From positions 1-53,515 of the forward strand of contig JAURHQ010000006.1 of the NCBI GenBank assembly GCA_030833185.1: a DNA stretch of 53,515 nt. Reading direction: 5' to 3'. The number at the start of each line of letters is the position of its first letter. The stretch's first letter is position 1. The notes beneath the pieces are model-generated. The model saw only the letters and a list, made by a program, of their open reading frames with translations. It was not told the DNA's origin and did not search any database. This DNA comes from Gammaproteobacteria bacterium (GTDB lineage Bacteria > Pseudomonadota > Gammaproteobacteria > Ga0077536). Shown piece after piece: positions 23,489 to 32,346 of the stretch. The translations under genes and the position numbers were made by a program.

Positions 23489-24835
23489 ATGCCCAGCCGC
23501 GCCCAGCAGTTAATGGCCTTGACGCCACAGGAAATTGTCGACCAGCTCGACAAGCACATCGTTGGTCAGGACGCCGCGAAGCGCGCGGTGGCGATTGCCT
23601 TGCGCACGCGCTGGCGGCGCAGTCAGGTGCCGGCCAGCTTGCGCAACGAAATCACGCCCAAGAACATCCTGATGATCGGGCCGACGGGGGTCGGCAAGAC
23701 AGAAATCGCGCGGCGGCTCGCCAAACTCGCCGGCGCGCCGTTCATCAAGATTGAGGCCACCAAGTTCACGGAAGTGGGCTATGTGGGGCGGGACGTGGAA
23801 TCGATCATCCGCGACCTGGTCGAAGTGGCGCTGACCATGACCCGCAGCGAAGCGACCGCGCAGGTCCGCACCCAGGCCGAAGATGCCGCCGAAGAGCGCG
23901 TGCTCGACGTGCTGCTGCCGCCACCGCGCGCGTTCGGCGAGACCACCGAGGCCGATGAAAGCACCACCCGCCAGCGGTTTCGCAAGATGCTCCGCGAGGG
24001 CAAGCTGCACGACAAGGAAATTGAAATCGAAGTGGCGCAGGCGCCGGGTGCGGTCGAAATCATGGCCCCGCCGGGCATGGAAGAACTGACCGGCCAGCTG
24101 CAGAACCTTTTCCAGAACATGGGCAACAGCCGCAAGCGCTCGCGGCGGCTACGGATCGACAAGGCGCTCAAGCTGCTGGCCGAAGAAGAGGCGGCCAAGC
24201 TGGTGAATGAAGAAGACATCCGCACCCGGGCGATTGAAAACGTGGAGCAGAACGGCATCGTCTTTCTGGACGAGATCGACAAAATTGCCCGACGGGGGGA
24301 ATCGCACGGTCCGGATGTTTCCCGCGAAGGCGTGCAGCGCGACCTGCTGCCGCTGATCGAAGGCAGCACCGTCAGCACCAAATACGGCATGGTGCGCACG
24401 GACCACATCCTGTTTATCGCCTCAGGTGCGTTTCACCTCTCGAAGCCCTCCGACCTCATCCCGGAACTGCAGGGCCGCCTGCCCAATCGCGTGGAACTGA
24501 CGTCGTTGGGCGTGGAAGATTTCGTCCGCATCCTGACCGAACCGCACGCCTCGCTGACCGAGCAATACCAGGCGCTGCTGGGCACCGAAGGCGTCGCCTT
24601 GCGTTTCGCGGCCAGCGGCGTGGAGCGCATCGCGCAGATCGCCCAGCACGTCAACGAGCGTAGTGAAAACATTGGCGCGCGCCGCCTGCATACGGTGATG
24701 GAGCGACTGCTGGAGGCCTTGTCCTTCACCGCGCCCGCACGCGCCGGGCAGGAGGTTGAAGTAGACGCCGCTTTTGTTGAAACCCATCTGGGCGAACTGG
24801 TCCGTGACGAGGACTGGGCCCGGTATATCCTGTAG
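23489..24835 (+). CDS. hslU: ATP-dependent protease ATPase subunit HslU
   Basis: AAA+ unfoldase partner of HslV. The 448-residue protein has Walker A GPTGVGKT (about 67-74) and the pore loop GYVGRD just after. The intermediate domain (about 110-245) is rich in charged residues, Walker B is [11 protein letters not shown], and sensor regions follow. The C-terminus ends in YIL, the tail that docks into HslV. Gene spacing to hslV is three bases. Confidence 0.97.
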   Translation: MPSRAQQLMALTPQEIVDQLDKHIVGQDAAKRAVAIALRTRWRRSQVPASLRNEITPKNILMIGPTGVGKTEIARRLAKLAGAPFIKIEATKFTEVGYVGRDVESIIRDLVEVALTMTRSEATAQVRTQAEDAAEERVLDVLLPPPRAFGETTEADESTTRQRFRKMLREGKLHDKEIEIEVAQAPGAVEIMAPPGMEELTGQLQNLFQNMGNSRKRSRRLRIDKALKLLAEEEAAKLVNEEDIRTRAIENVEQNGIVFLDEIDKIARRGESHGPDVSREGVQRDLLPLIEGSTVSTKYGMVRTDHILFIASGAFHLSKPSDLIPELQGRLPNRVELTSLGVEDFVRILTEPHASLTEQYQALLGTEGVALRFAASGVERIAQIAQHVNERSENIGARRLHTVMERLLEALSFTAPARAGQEVEVDAAFVETHLGELVRDEDWARYIL

Positions 24836-24844
24836 GCTCGCGCC

Positions 24845-25213
24845 ATGGCTGAACACACGCCCACCGATATCCTGCTGCACCAGCGTTCGCGCGTTCTCGA
24901 AATCGCTTTCAACGACGGTGCCCGTTTTAATCTTTCCTGCGAATACCTGCGTACGCATTCGCCCTCGGCAGAAGTCCGCGGGCACGGCCCTGGCCAGGGC
25001 GTGCTGCAGACCGGCAAGGAGGCCGTCAACATCACCGGCATCGAGCCGGTGGGTAATTACGCGGTGAAACTGGTCTTCGACGATGGCCACGACTCCGGCC
25101 TCTATACTTGGGACTACCTCTACAAACTGGGTCATCAGTTCGACCACAACTGGCAGACCTATCTCGACGCGCTGGCGGAAGCCGGTTACACCCGTAAACC
25201 TCCGGTGGCCTGA
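24845..25213 (+). CDS. DUF971 domain protein
   Basis: A 122-residue single-domain protein of the DUF971 family, which resembles the N-terminal domain of gamma-butyrobetaine hydroxylase. It has the [26 protein letters not shown] start and the Gly-rich [27 protein letters not shown] block. The family is often found near iron-sulfur or ubiquinone genes, but its role is unproven. It lies 9 bp after hslU and 11 bp before ubiE, so it is probably in one transcription unit with both. Confidence 0.88.
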   Translation: MAEHTPTDILLHQRSRVLEIAFNDGARFNLSCEYLRTHSPSAEVRGHGPGQGVLQTGKEAVNITGIEPVGNYAVKLVFDDGHDSGLYTWDYLYKLGHQFDHNWQTYLDALAEAGYTRKPPVA

Positions 25214-25224
25214 GGCCCCTGTCG

Positions 25225-25971
25225 ATGAGCGAGCGCGAGACCGATTTCGGCTACCAGCGGGTGCCGGAACACGAAAAAGCGGCCCGCGTGCGCGGCGTAT
25301 TCGATTCGGTCGCGAGTCGCTACGACCTGATGAACGACCTGATGTCGCTAGGGCTCCACCGCCTGTGGAAACGCCTTGCCGTGCTGCTGGCCGGGGCGCG
25401 ACCCGGCAATCGCGTGCTGGATCTGGCGGGCGGCTCGGGCGACCTGACCCGCTTGCTGGCACGCGACGTCGGCCCGACCGGCGAAGTGGTCATCCTCGAT
25501 ATCAATCGCAGCATGCTGGAAGTGGGGCGCGACCGCCTGCTCGACGCTGGCCTTGCGCACAACGTGCGCTACACGCAGGCCAACGCCGAGGCGCTGCCGT
25601 TTGGCAGCAATACCTTTGATTTGGTTGTGATTGGCTTTGGTCTGCGCAACGTCACCCGCAAGGATCTCGCGCTGGCTGAAATGAACCGGGTGCTAAAGCC
25701 GGGTGGCCGGGCCTTTGTGCTCGAGTTCTCGCAGGTCAGCCAGCCCCTGCTGGCGCGCCTCTATGACCTTTATTCCTTCAAGCTGCTGCCGCGTATGGGC
25801 AAGCTGTTTGCCAACGACGAAGCCAGCTATCGCTATCTTGCCGAATCCATCCGCATGCATCCGCCGCAGGCGGAACTCGCCGGGATGATGCGCACCGCCG
25901 GCTTCGGGCAGTGCCAATACGTCAACATGCTGGGTGGCGTAGTGGCGCTGCACGGCGGGGTGAAGCTGTGA
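25225..25971 (+). CDS. ubiE: Ubiquinone/menaquinone C-methyltransferase UbiE
   Basis: SAM-dependent methyltransferase acting on 2-octaprenyl-6-methoxy-1,4-benzoquinol in ubiquinone synthesis. The 248-residue product has the [24 protein letters not shown] start, the SAM site [12 protein letters not shown], and the late block [14 protein letters not shown]. These are the UbiE/COQ5 signatures. It is followed by ubiJ and ubiB, the classic ubiEJB operon. An aerobic or facultative respiratory life is implied. Confidence 0.96.
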   Translation: MSERETDFGYQRVPEHEKAARVRGVFDSVASRYDLMNDLMSLGLHRLWKRLAVLLAGARPGNRVLDLAGGSGDLTRLLARDVGPTGEVVILDINRSMLEVGRDRLLDAGLAHNVRYTQANAEALPFGSNTFDLVVIGFGLRNVTRKDLALAEMNRVLKPGGRAFVLEFSQVSQPLLARLYDLYSFKLLPRMGKLFANDEASYRYLAESIRMHPPQAELAGMMRTAGFGQCQYVNMLGGVVALHGGVKL

Positions 25972-26002
25972 GCATCGGTACCGGCATCTGCGGAGATCGT
26001 TC

Positions 26003-26632
26003 GTGATTGCCCAGCTGCTGGCGCCGCAACGCGTGCTTGGCCTGATCGCGACCGGGCTCAACCGCGTGCTGGCCGGACAACCCGCGGCGCAGGCCGAGCT
26101 CGCCAAGCTGAACGGCCGCGTGCTGGATGTGCGCGTTTCGCGGCTTGGCTGGCGGGTCTGTGTGGCGTTCGAGGACAACGGCGTGGTGCTGGCCACCAGC
26201 AGCGCCCGTCAGGCCGATGTGCGCATTGAAGGCAGCCTGTCGGATCTGCTGGCCATGGGCCGGGCCCGCCAACGCGGCGAGCCGGTACCAGCGGGCAAGG
26301 TCAGACTGGAAGGCGATCTGGCGACCGTACAGCTGACGCAGGCGGTATTCGAGGCGCTGGCGCTGGACTGGGAGGCTTTTCTCGCGCAGTACATGGGCGA
26401 ACTGCCGGCCCGGCAGGCAGCGCGGGTCCTGGTGGGCTTGTTTGACTGGTTGGGTCGGGCGCGCAGCGGATTCGAGCGCGATGTGGGCGAGTTTCTCCGC
26501 ACCGAAACGCGGCTGCTACCCGCGGCAGACGAAGTCGACGCGTTTGCCGCCGAGGTCATGCGCCTCGCGAACGATGTGGAGCGGGTGGCCGCGCGTCTGC
26601 AGCGTTTGCGCCAACGGGTGCGCCGCACATGA
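26003..26632 (+). CDS. ubiJ: Ubiquinone biosynthesis accessory factor UbiJ (SCP2 domain)
   Basis: Lipid-binding accessory protein of the soluble Ubi complex. The 209-residue product has an SCP2-like sterol-carrier domain (about 10-115, with the RIEGSLSDLLAMGR and GKVRLEGDLATVQ blocks) and a helical C-terminus. The GTG start at 26003 has GGAG seven bases upstream. Its stop overlaps the ubiB start by four bases. The identity rests on the domain plus the ubiE-ubiJ-ubiB order. Confidence 0.92.
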   Translation: MIAQLLAPQRVLGLIATGLNRVLAGQPAAQAELAKLNGRVLDVRVSRLGWRVCVAFEDNGVVLATSSARQADVRIEGSLSDLLAMGRARQRGEPVPAGKVRLEGDLATVQLTQAVFEALALDWEAFLAQYMGELPARQAARVLVGLFDWLGRARSGFERDVGEFLRTETRLLPAADEVDAFAAEVMRLANDVERVAARLQRLRQRVRRT

Positions 26633-28305
26633 GGCTGCGTGCCGGCCATTTGCTGCGCGTCTTGTTTATCCAGCGCACGCTGGTGCGCCACGGTTTCGAC
26701 GAAATCCTGTTTACCGTGCCGGTGCTGCGGCCGCTGAGCTACCTGCGCTACGTGCTGCCCTGGAACTGGTTTGGCCGTCAGTACGGGCCACGCGGTCCGC
26801 GCCTGCGGGCCGTGCTGGAAGAACTGGGGCCGCTGTTCGTGAAGTTCGGGCAGTTGCTGTCGACCCGTCGCGACCTGCTGCCAGACGATATCGCCGACGA
26901 ACTGACCCGCCTGCAGGATCGGGTGCCGCCGTTTCCGGGCGCGCAGGCGCGCCAGATCGTCGAACGCGCCTACGGCCGACCGGTTACCGAAGTCTTCGCC
27001 GCGTTTGACGAGACGCCGCTGGCCTCCGCCTCCATTGCCCAGGTGCATGCCGCGCGTCTGCACGACGGCCGCGAGGTGGTGGTGAAGGTTGTGCGACCCG
27101 GCATCCGCCAGACCATCGAGCGCGACATTGGCCTGATGCGCTTTCTGGCCGATGCCGCCGAGAGCTACCTTAGCCACAGCCGTTTGCTGAAGCCCTCAAA
27201 GGTCGTCAACGAGTTCGAAAAAACCATCCTCGACGAACTCGACATGCTGCGCGAGGCGGCCAATGCCTCGCAGCTGCGCCGCAACTTCAGCGCCTCCCCG
27301 CAGCTTTACGTGCCGGAGGTGCACTGGGGCCTGACCCGACCCGGGGTGCTGGTGCTGGAACGGATCGACGGCATTCCGATCGCCAACGTCGGCGCGCTGC
27401 AGGAAGCCGGGGTCGATCTGCACCTGCTGGCCGCCAATGGGGTGGAGCTGTTCTTCACGCAGGTGTTTCGGGATCACTTTTTTCACGCCGATCTGCATCC
27501 GGGCAACCTCTTCGTGCGGCCGGGCGAAGACGGCAGCCCGCCGGTGTTTGTGGTGGTCGACTTCGGCATCATGGGCTCCTTGTCGGAGTTCGATCAGCGT
27601 TATCTGGCCGAGAATTTCCACGCCTTTCTGAATCGCGACTATCGCCGCGTGGCCGAGCTGCACGTCGAGTCCGGCTGGGTGCCGCGCGAAACGCGGGTGG
27701 ACGATTTCGAGTTTGCGATTCGCACCGTCTGCGAGCCCATTTTCGACCGCCCGGTCAGCGAGATTTCGGTTGGGCAGCTGTTGCTGCGGCTGTTCCAGAC
27801 CGCGCGCCGCTTCAATATGGAAATCCTGCCCCAGCTGCTGCTGCTACAAAAAACGCTGGTCAACGTGGAAGGCATCGGGCGCCAGCTCGATCCCGAACTG
27901 GACCTATGGCGCACCGCGCGCCCGGCGCTGGAGCGCTGGATGAAAGACCGGGTGGGCTTTGGCAGTTTGCTTCGGGCCAGCAAGGAGAGCGTGCCGCGCT
28001 GGATGAACCGCCTGCCGGAACTGCCGGGGCTGGCGTTCGATGTGCTGGAACGCCTGAAGCAAGGGCGGCTGGAAGTGTCGACCCACGACCAGATGCTGCA
28101 CGAGATTCGGCGCGAGATTCGCAATGTGCATCGGCGCTTGTCGCATGCCGTGGTGGGCGCCGCGCTCCTGATGGCCGCCGGCGTGCTTTACGCGGTGGCG
28201 CCGGAATCGGTCAGCCGCTGGGGGGCATTTCCCGCCGGCAGCTGGTTGGCCGCCGGCGCGGGCATGTTGGTGTTGTTCGGCGCCTTCGCCGGGCCGCGGC
28301 GCTAG
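26629..28305 (+). CDS. ubiB: Ubiquinone biosynthesis protein UbiB (ADCK-type atypical kinase)
   Basis: Atypical protein-kinase-like ATPase needed for ubiquinone synthesis at the inner membrane. The 558-residue product has the KxGQ motif (FVKFGQLLSTR), the Ala-rich loop replacement ASASIAQVHAA, the invariant lysine in VVVKVVRPG, the HADLHPGN catalytic loop and a DFGIMG motif. Two C-terminal transmembrane helices (about 505-555) anchor it. It overlaps ubiJ and converges with ctpA with a 12-bp gap. Confidence 0.95.
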   Translation: MRLRAGHLLRVLFIQRTLVRHGFDEILFTVPVLRPLSYLRYVLPWNWFGRQYGPRGPRLRAVLEELGPLFVKFGQLLSTRRDLLPDDIADELTRLQDRVPPFPGAQARQIVERAYGRPVTEVFAAFDETPLASASIAQVHAARLHDGREVVVKVVRPGIRQTIERDIGLMRFLADAAESYLSHSRLLKPSKVVNEFEKTILDELDMLREAANASQLRRNFSASPQLYVPEVHWGLTRPGVLVLERIDGIPIANVGALQEAGVDLHLLAANGVELFFTQVFRDHFFHADLHPGNLFVRPGEDGSPPVFVVVDFGIMGSLSEFDQRYLAENFHAFLNRDYRRVAELHVESGWVPRETRVDDFEFAIRTVCEPIFDRPVSEISVGQLLLRLFQTARRFNMEILPQLLLLQKTLVNVEGIGRQLDPELDLWRTARPALERWMKDRVGFGSLLRASKESVPRWMNRLPELPGLAFDVLERLKQGRLEVSTHDQMLHEIRREIRNVHRRLSHAVVGAALLMAAGVLYAVAPESVSRWGAFPAGSWLAAGAGMLVLFGAFAGPRR

Positions 28306-28317
28306 TCCGGAGTGGGC

Positions 28318-29685
28318 TCAGGGCGCCGCCGTCTGGCGCCGTTGCATCAGCGCCATGCCCTTTAGCAGGTTGAGCGCTTCAAAGACTTCGTAATCCGCTT
28401 TCGCCAGCGCCGCCTTCTCATCGCGAGAAGTCGGCTTATCCGTGCTCTCGGCCGGTTTCGCACCGGCTTTGTCCGGTACGGCGTTCGGATTGCTGAGGTG
28501 GCGGCTAAGCTCGGCTTCCTTCACAAAAAGGCCCTCGTCCGCGCTCATTTCCGTGACCTTCAGCTTGTCGATTTCGACGTCGGGGACAATGCCCTCGGCC
28601 TGAATTGATCGACCGCTTGGCGTGAAATAGCGGGCGGTGGTGATTTTGATCGCTGCCTTGTTGCTCATCGGCATGATGGTCTGCACCGAGCCTTTGCCGA
28701 AGGTGCGGCGGCCCATGATTAGCGCCCGATGCTGATCCTGCAGCGCGCCAGCGACGATCTCGGACGCCGACGCCGAGCCTTCGTTGACCAGCACAATCAG
28801 CGGCGCGCCTTCCAGCAGATCGGGCGCCTTGGCGTCGTAGGACAGCTTGGCGTCGGCGGTGCGGCCTTCGGTGTACACAATGCGGCCGGCGTCGAGGAAG
28901 GCATCCGAAACCGCGACCGCCGCACCCAGCACGCCGCCCGGATTGTTGCGGAGGTCCAGAATCGCGCCCTTCAGCTTGCCCTTGTTTTCGGTTTTCAGCT
29001 GGTCGAGTTGCTTGACCAAATCCTCGCCGGTGCGCGACTGAAAAGTCGCGATGCGCAGGTAGCCATAGCCGGCTTCGAGCAGGCGACCGCGCACGCTGCG
29101 CACTTTGATCAGGTCACGCACCAGCGTGAGTTCGATCGGTTTTTCGACGCCTTCTCGCAGCAGGGTGATGCCGATGGCTTCGCCCGGCTTGCCGCGCATG
29201 CGTTTGATGGCCTCATCCAGCGACAGGCCTTTGGTCGGCGTTTTGTCGAGCCGAATGATGGTATCGCCGGCCTTGATGCCGGCCCGGCTAGCCGGCGTGT
29301 CGTCGATCGGCGAGATGACTTTGAGGAAACCCCCTTCGGCGCCGACTTCAAGCCCCAGCCCGCCAAACTCGCCGGTTGTTCCTTCCTGTAATTCCTCGTA
29401 GGCCGTTTCATCCAGATAGGTCGAGTGCGGGTCGAGGCCCGACACCAGTCCCTTGATGGCGCTTTCGAGCAGCTGTTTATCCGACAGCTCTTCGACGTAG
29501 TCGGATTTCAGCTTGTGGAAAATCTCGACCAGCAGGCGGAGCTCATCGAGCGGGATGGACGGGGTCTGGGGTTGTGCCTGCGCGCTGACGGGCGCGGGTG
29601 CCGCCGGGGCTGGCTCCGCGGCGCTGGCCAAGTCGATGCCCTGGTTCATCAGCAGCGCGAGCGCGAAGGCGTAGCGAAGGTTCAT
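28318..29685 (-). CDS. Carboxyl-terminal processing protease, S41 family
   Basis: Periplasmic serine protease of the CtpA/CtpB type, 455 residues. A signal peptide (about 1-23) is followed by an Ala/Pro-rich linker, the N-terminal helical part (EELSDKQLLESAIKGLVSGLDPHS), a PDZ domain (about 85-165, with GLGLEVG and AGIKAGD), and the S41 core. The catalytic pair is the Ser in EGSASASE and the Lys in FGKGSVQ. The C-terminal 60 residues are charged and family-variable. In many bacteria such proteases cut lipoproteins or cell-wall hydrolases. It is divergent from the rhodanese gene across 196 bp. Confidence 0.92.
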   Translation of the reverse strand: MNLRYAFALALLMNQGIDLASAAEPAPAAPAPVSAQAQPQTPSIPLDELRLLVEIFHKLKSDYVEELSDKQLLESAIKGLVSGLDPHSTYLDETAYEELQEGTTGEFGGLGLEVGAEGGFLKVISPIDDTPASRAGIKAGDTIIRLDKTPTKGLSLDEAIKRMRGKPGEAIGITLLREGVEKPIELTLVRDLIKVRSVRGRLLEAGYGYLRIATFQSRTGEDLVKQLDQLKTENKGKLKGAILDLRNNPGGVLGAAVAVSDAFLDAGRIVYTEGRTADAKLSYDAKAPDLLEGAPLIVLVNEGSASASEIVAGALQDQHRALIMGRRTFGKGSVQTIMPMSNKAAIKITTARYFTPSGRSIQAEGIVPDVEIDKLKVTEMSADEGLFVKEAELSRHLSNPNAVPDKAGAKPAESTDKPTSRDEKAALAKADYEVFEALNLLKGMALMQRRQTAAP

Positions 29686-29881
29686 GGGCGTGGGGCCACC
29701 TGGGAAGAGACGCCAGAACGGCGTGACGCCATTATGCCCGCCGCCGTCAGCCCCCGGTAGCGCGGGGCGGCATGGCGCACGGTCATGCGGAGTCCATATT
29801 TCTGAGTGTATGATGCGGCCCGGCCCCGAATCGCCGGGCTTTCCCTCACTTCCGACAGGACGCGGCCGACGCCGCCTACGC

Positions 29882-30289
29882 ATGCCTCAACTAATCGAAT
29901 TTGCTTCCAATCATCTGGCTCTGGTCGCCGCGTTTTTTGGCGTGCTCGGGGTGTTGTTGTTCACCTTGCGGCAGGCCGCGCACGACCTAAGCCCGAATCG
30001 CGCGGTCCAGATGCTCAATCACGAACACGCCGTGCCGGTCGACCTGCGTAGCGAGCAGGATTTCAACGCGGGTCACATCATCAATGCGCTGCGCGTGAGT
30101 CCGGAGGCGATTGCAGAGGGCGCGAGCGCGCTGCAAAAGTACCGAGAAAAACCGCTGCTGCTGTACTGCGAAACCGGCGCCTCCTGCCTCAAGCCGATCC
30201 AGACGCTGCGCAAGGCAGGATTCACCCGGGTCTACCGCCTGCAGGGCGGGCTCGCCGCATGGCGTAACGAAAACCTGCCCTTGCAATAA
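29882..30289 (+). CDS. Membrane-anchored rhodanese-like sulfurtransferase (YibN-like)
   Basis: A 135-residue protein with one N-terminal transmembrane helix (about 9-27) and a cytoplasmic rhodanese domain (about 38-134). The active-site loop is YCETGASC with the persulfide Cys near residue 96. This is the YibN type that precedes secB in Gammaproteobacteria. Commonly grxC stands between the two; here it is absent and secB follows after 56 bp. The ATG at 29882 was chosen because it starts just before the membrane helix; the in-frame upstream extension is low-complexity. Confidence 0.88.
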   Translation: MPQLIEFASNHLALVAAFFGVLGVLLFTLRQAAHDLSPNRAVQMLNHEHAVPVDLRSEQDFNAGHIINALRVSPEAIAEGASALQKYREKPLLLYCETGASCLKPIQTLRKAGFTRVYRLQGGLAAWRNENLPLQ

Positions 30290-30345
30290 AGCCGTCAGCG
30301 CGCACCCCGGCTTCACGATTTTTTTCATTTCACGGAGATCCGTCC

Positions 30346-30828
30346 ATGGCGACCAACGATTCCCCCGACGCGACCGGTCAAGGCCCGGTTGGCCAACTCG
30401 GCATTCAGAAGATTTACATCAAGGACATGTCGTTTGAGGCGCCCAACGCCCCGCGCATTTTCACCGAACAGCTGAGCCCGGCCCTTGACGTGCAACTCGC
30501 CAATGCGGCCACCACGCTGGCTGAAAATGTCCACGAAGTGGTGCTCACCGTGACCTGCACGGTCAAGCAGGACGAACGCGTGGTCTATCTCGTCGAAGTC
30601 CAGCAGGCGGGCATTTTCAATATCTCCGGCTTCAACGAGCAGACCCTGCCGGCGGTGCTGGGCACGGCCTGCCCCAATATCCTGTTTCCCTACGCCCGTG
30701 AGGCGATCAGCGATGTGGTGACCAAGGGCGGATTCCCGCAGCTGTTGCTGTCACCGGTCAATTTCGACGTGCTGTACGCGCAGGAAATGCAGCGTCGCGC
30801 GGCCGCAGAAGGTCAGGCCGCGCACTAG
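30346..30828 (+). CDS. secB: Protein-export chaperone SecB
   Basis: Tetrameric cytoplasmic chaperone that holds preproteins unfolded and hands them to SecA. The 160-residue length is typical. The conserved blocks IQKIYIKDMSFEAPNAP, the middle beta-sheet with VTCTVKQDERVVYLVEVQQAGIF, and the C-terminal FPYAREAISDVVTKGGFPQLLLSPVNFD are present. An AC/GGAG-type ribosome site precedes the ATG. It is followed by gpsA, the usual partner in this class. Confidence 0.97.
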   Translation: MATNDSPDATGQGPVGQLGIQKIYIKDMSFEAPNAPRIFTEQLSPALDVQLANAATTLAENVHEVVLTVTCTVKQDERVVYLVEVQQAGIFNISGFNEQTLPAVLGTACPNILFPYAREAISDVVTKGGFPQLLLSPVNFDVLYAQEMQRRAAAEGQAAH

Positions 30829-30855
30829 ACGCGCATCGCCGCTTAAGGGCGTCTG

Positions 30856-31866
30856 ATGTCTTCCGCCCCGGATGTAGTGGTGGTGGGGGCCGGGGCCTGG
30901 GGCACGGCGTTGGCCGGCGTGCTCGCCGCCAACGACCGGCCGGTGGCCCTGTGGGGGCGCGATTCGGCGCATCGGCAAGCGATGCGCGAGGCGCGCGAAA
31001 ACCGGCGCTATTTGCCCGGCTTGCCGCTGCCTGCCAGCGTCACCGTCATTGATGATCCGGCCTCGCTCCCCGCCAGCTGTGCGCTGGCGGTCCTCGCGAC
31101 GCCCTGTCAAACCACTCGCGACATTGCGACCTGGCTGCAGCGCGTGGCGCCCGGCTTGCGGGCGCTGATCTGCACGGCGAAAGGCCTGGAACTGGGCAGC
31201 CACCGCTTGATTCATCAGGTTGTGGGCGAGGTCTTCGGGCCGGATTTCCCGCTCGCGCTGCTGTCTGGTCCGACCTTCGCCCGCGAGGTGGCGGAGGGTC
31301 GACCTGCCGCCGTCACCCTTGCCGCCCGCGATGCGGATTTGGGCCGGCAGCTGCTGGCCCGCTTCCACACCCCGCGCTTTCGGCCCTATCTCACCGACGA
31401 TTTACCCGGCGTTGCGCTGGGCGGCAGCGTTAAAAACGTGTTGGCGATCGCCGCCGGCGTTGCCGACGGATTGGCGCTGGGGGCCAATTCTCGCGCGGCG
31501 CTGATCACCCGCGGGCTGGCCGAGATGGCGCGTCTGGGGCTTGCCCTGGGTGCGCGGCAGGAGACCTTCATGGGGCTTTCCGGACTGGGCGATCTGGTGC
31601 TGACCTGTACCGACGATCAGTCGCGTAATCGCCGGTTTGGGCTGGCGCTAGGGCGCGGTGCGACGCTGACTGAGGCCGAGGCAGGGGTGGGTCTGGTGGA
31701 AGGGGCGACCACCGCCCTGTCGATGGAAGCGATCGCCGCAGAGCATGGTCTGGCGATGCCGATTAGCGCCGAGGTCGCCCGCATTGTGCGCGGTGACACC
31801 GTGCCGGCGGCGGCGGTGGCGGCACTGATGGCGCGCGAACCCGCGAGCGAATTTACGCCGCCTTAG
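30856..31866 (+). CDS. gpsA: NAD(P)-dependent glycerol-3-phosphate dehydrogenase
   Basis: Makes sn-glycerol 3-phosphate from dihydroxyacetone phosphate, the backbone precursor for phospholipids. The 336-residue product has the NAD(P) motif GAGAWGTALA at 11-20, the LSGPTFAREVA block, and the catalytic lysine in GGSVKNVLAIAAG. The SRNRRFGLALG motif near 257 completes the family set. Its stop interlocks with that of the convergent trmL gene (ttag, 31863-31866). Confidence 0.96.
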   Translation: MSSAPDVVVVGAGAWGTALAGVLAANDRPVALWGRDSAHRQAMREARENRRYLPGLPLPASVTVIDDPASLPASCALAVLATPCQTTRDIATWLQRVAPGLRALICTAKGLELGSHRLIHQVVGEVFGPDFPLALLSGPTFAREVAEGRPAAVTLAARDADLGRQLLARFHTPRFRPYLTDDLPGVALGGSVKNVLAIAAGVADGLALGANSRAALITRGLAEMARLGLALGARQETFMGLSGLGDLVLTCTDDQSRNRRFGLALGRGATLTEAEAGVGLVEGATTALSMEAIAAEHGLAMPISAEVARIVRGDTVPAAAVAALMAREPASEFTPP

Positions 31867-32327
31867 CCCAATCCTGCATAGCCGTGCTGGCGTAAGCCCT
31901 CGTAGACCGCCACGGCGACCGCGTTGGACAGATTCAGACTGCGCGAATCGCTGCGCATGGGAATGCGCAGCCATTGGTCTTGTGGCAGTCCTTCTCGCAG
32001 CGTCGTCGGTAAACCGCGCGATTCCGGTCCGAACAGCAAGATATCACCCGCGCCTAGCGTGGCCTCCGGCAAGCGGCGGGTAGCGTGGGTGGTGAAGGCC
32101 CACACCCGGCGTTGGGGCAAGGCGTCGAGCAGGGCCGCATAGCTGTCGTGGACCGTGAGGCTCATGCGTTCGGCATAGTCGAGCCCGGCCCGGCGCAGCG
32201 CCCGGTCAGAAATGTCGAAACCCAGCGGACGAATGAGGTGCAGCCGCGCCCCGACGTTCACGCACAGCCTTATAATGTTGCCCGTATTCGGCGGAATCTC
32301 AGGCTCGTAGAGGGCGACTTCAAACAT
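31863..32327 (-). CDS. trmL: tRNA (cytidine(34)-2'-O)-methyltransferase
   Basis: SPOUT-class methyltransferase that 2'-O-methylates the wobble base of tRNA-Leu isoacceptors. The 154-residue product has the family start FEVALYEPEIPPNTGNIIRLC, the SAM-knot motifs FGPESRGLP and MRSDSRSLNLSNAVAVAVYE. The ATG at 32327 fits this start; an in-frame extension upstream would run through the opposite gene and is rejected. It is the usual last member of the secB-gpsA-trmL neighbourhood, but here on the opposite strand. Confidence 0.95.
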   Translation of the reverse strand: MFEVALYEPEIPPNTGNIIRLCVNVGARLHLIRPLGFDISDRALRRAGLDYAERMSLTVHDSYAALLDALPQRRVWAFTTHATRRLPEATLGAGDILLFGPESRGLPTTLREGLPQDQWLRIPMRSDSRSLNLSNAVAVAVYEGLRQHGYAGLG

Positions 32328-32346
32328 GGGGCGGGAAACACAGGCA

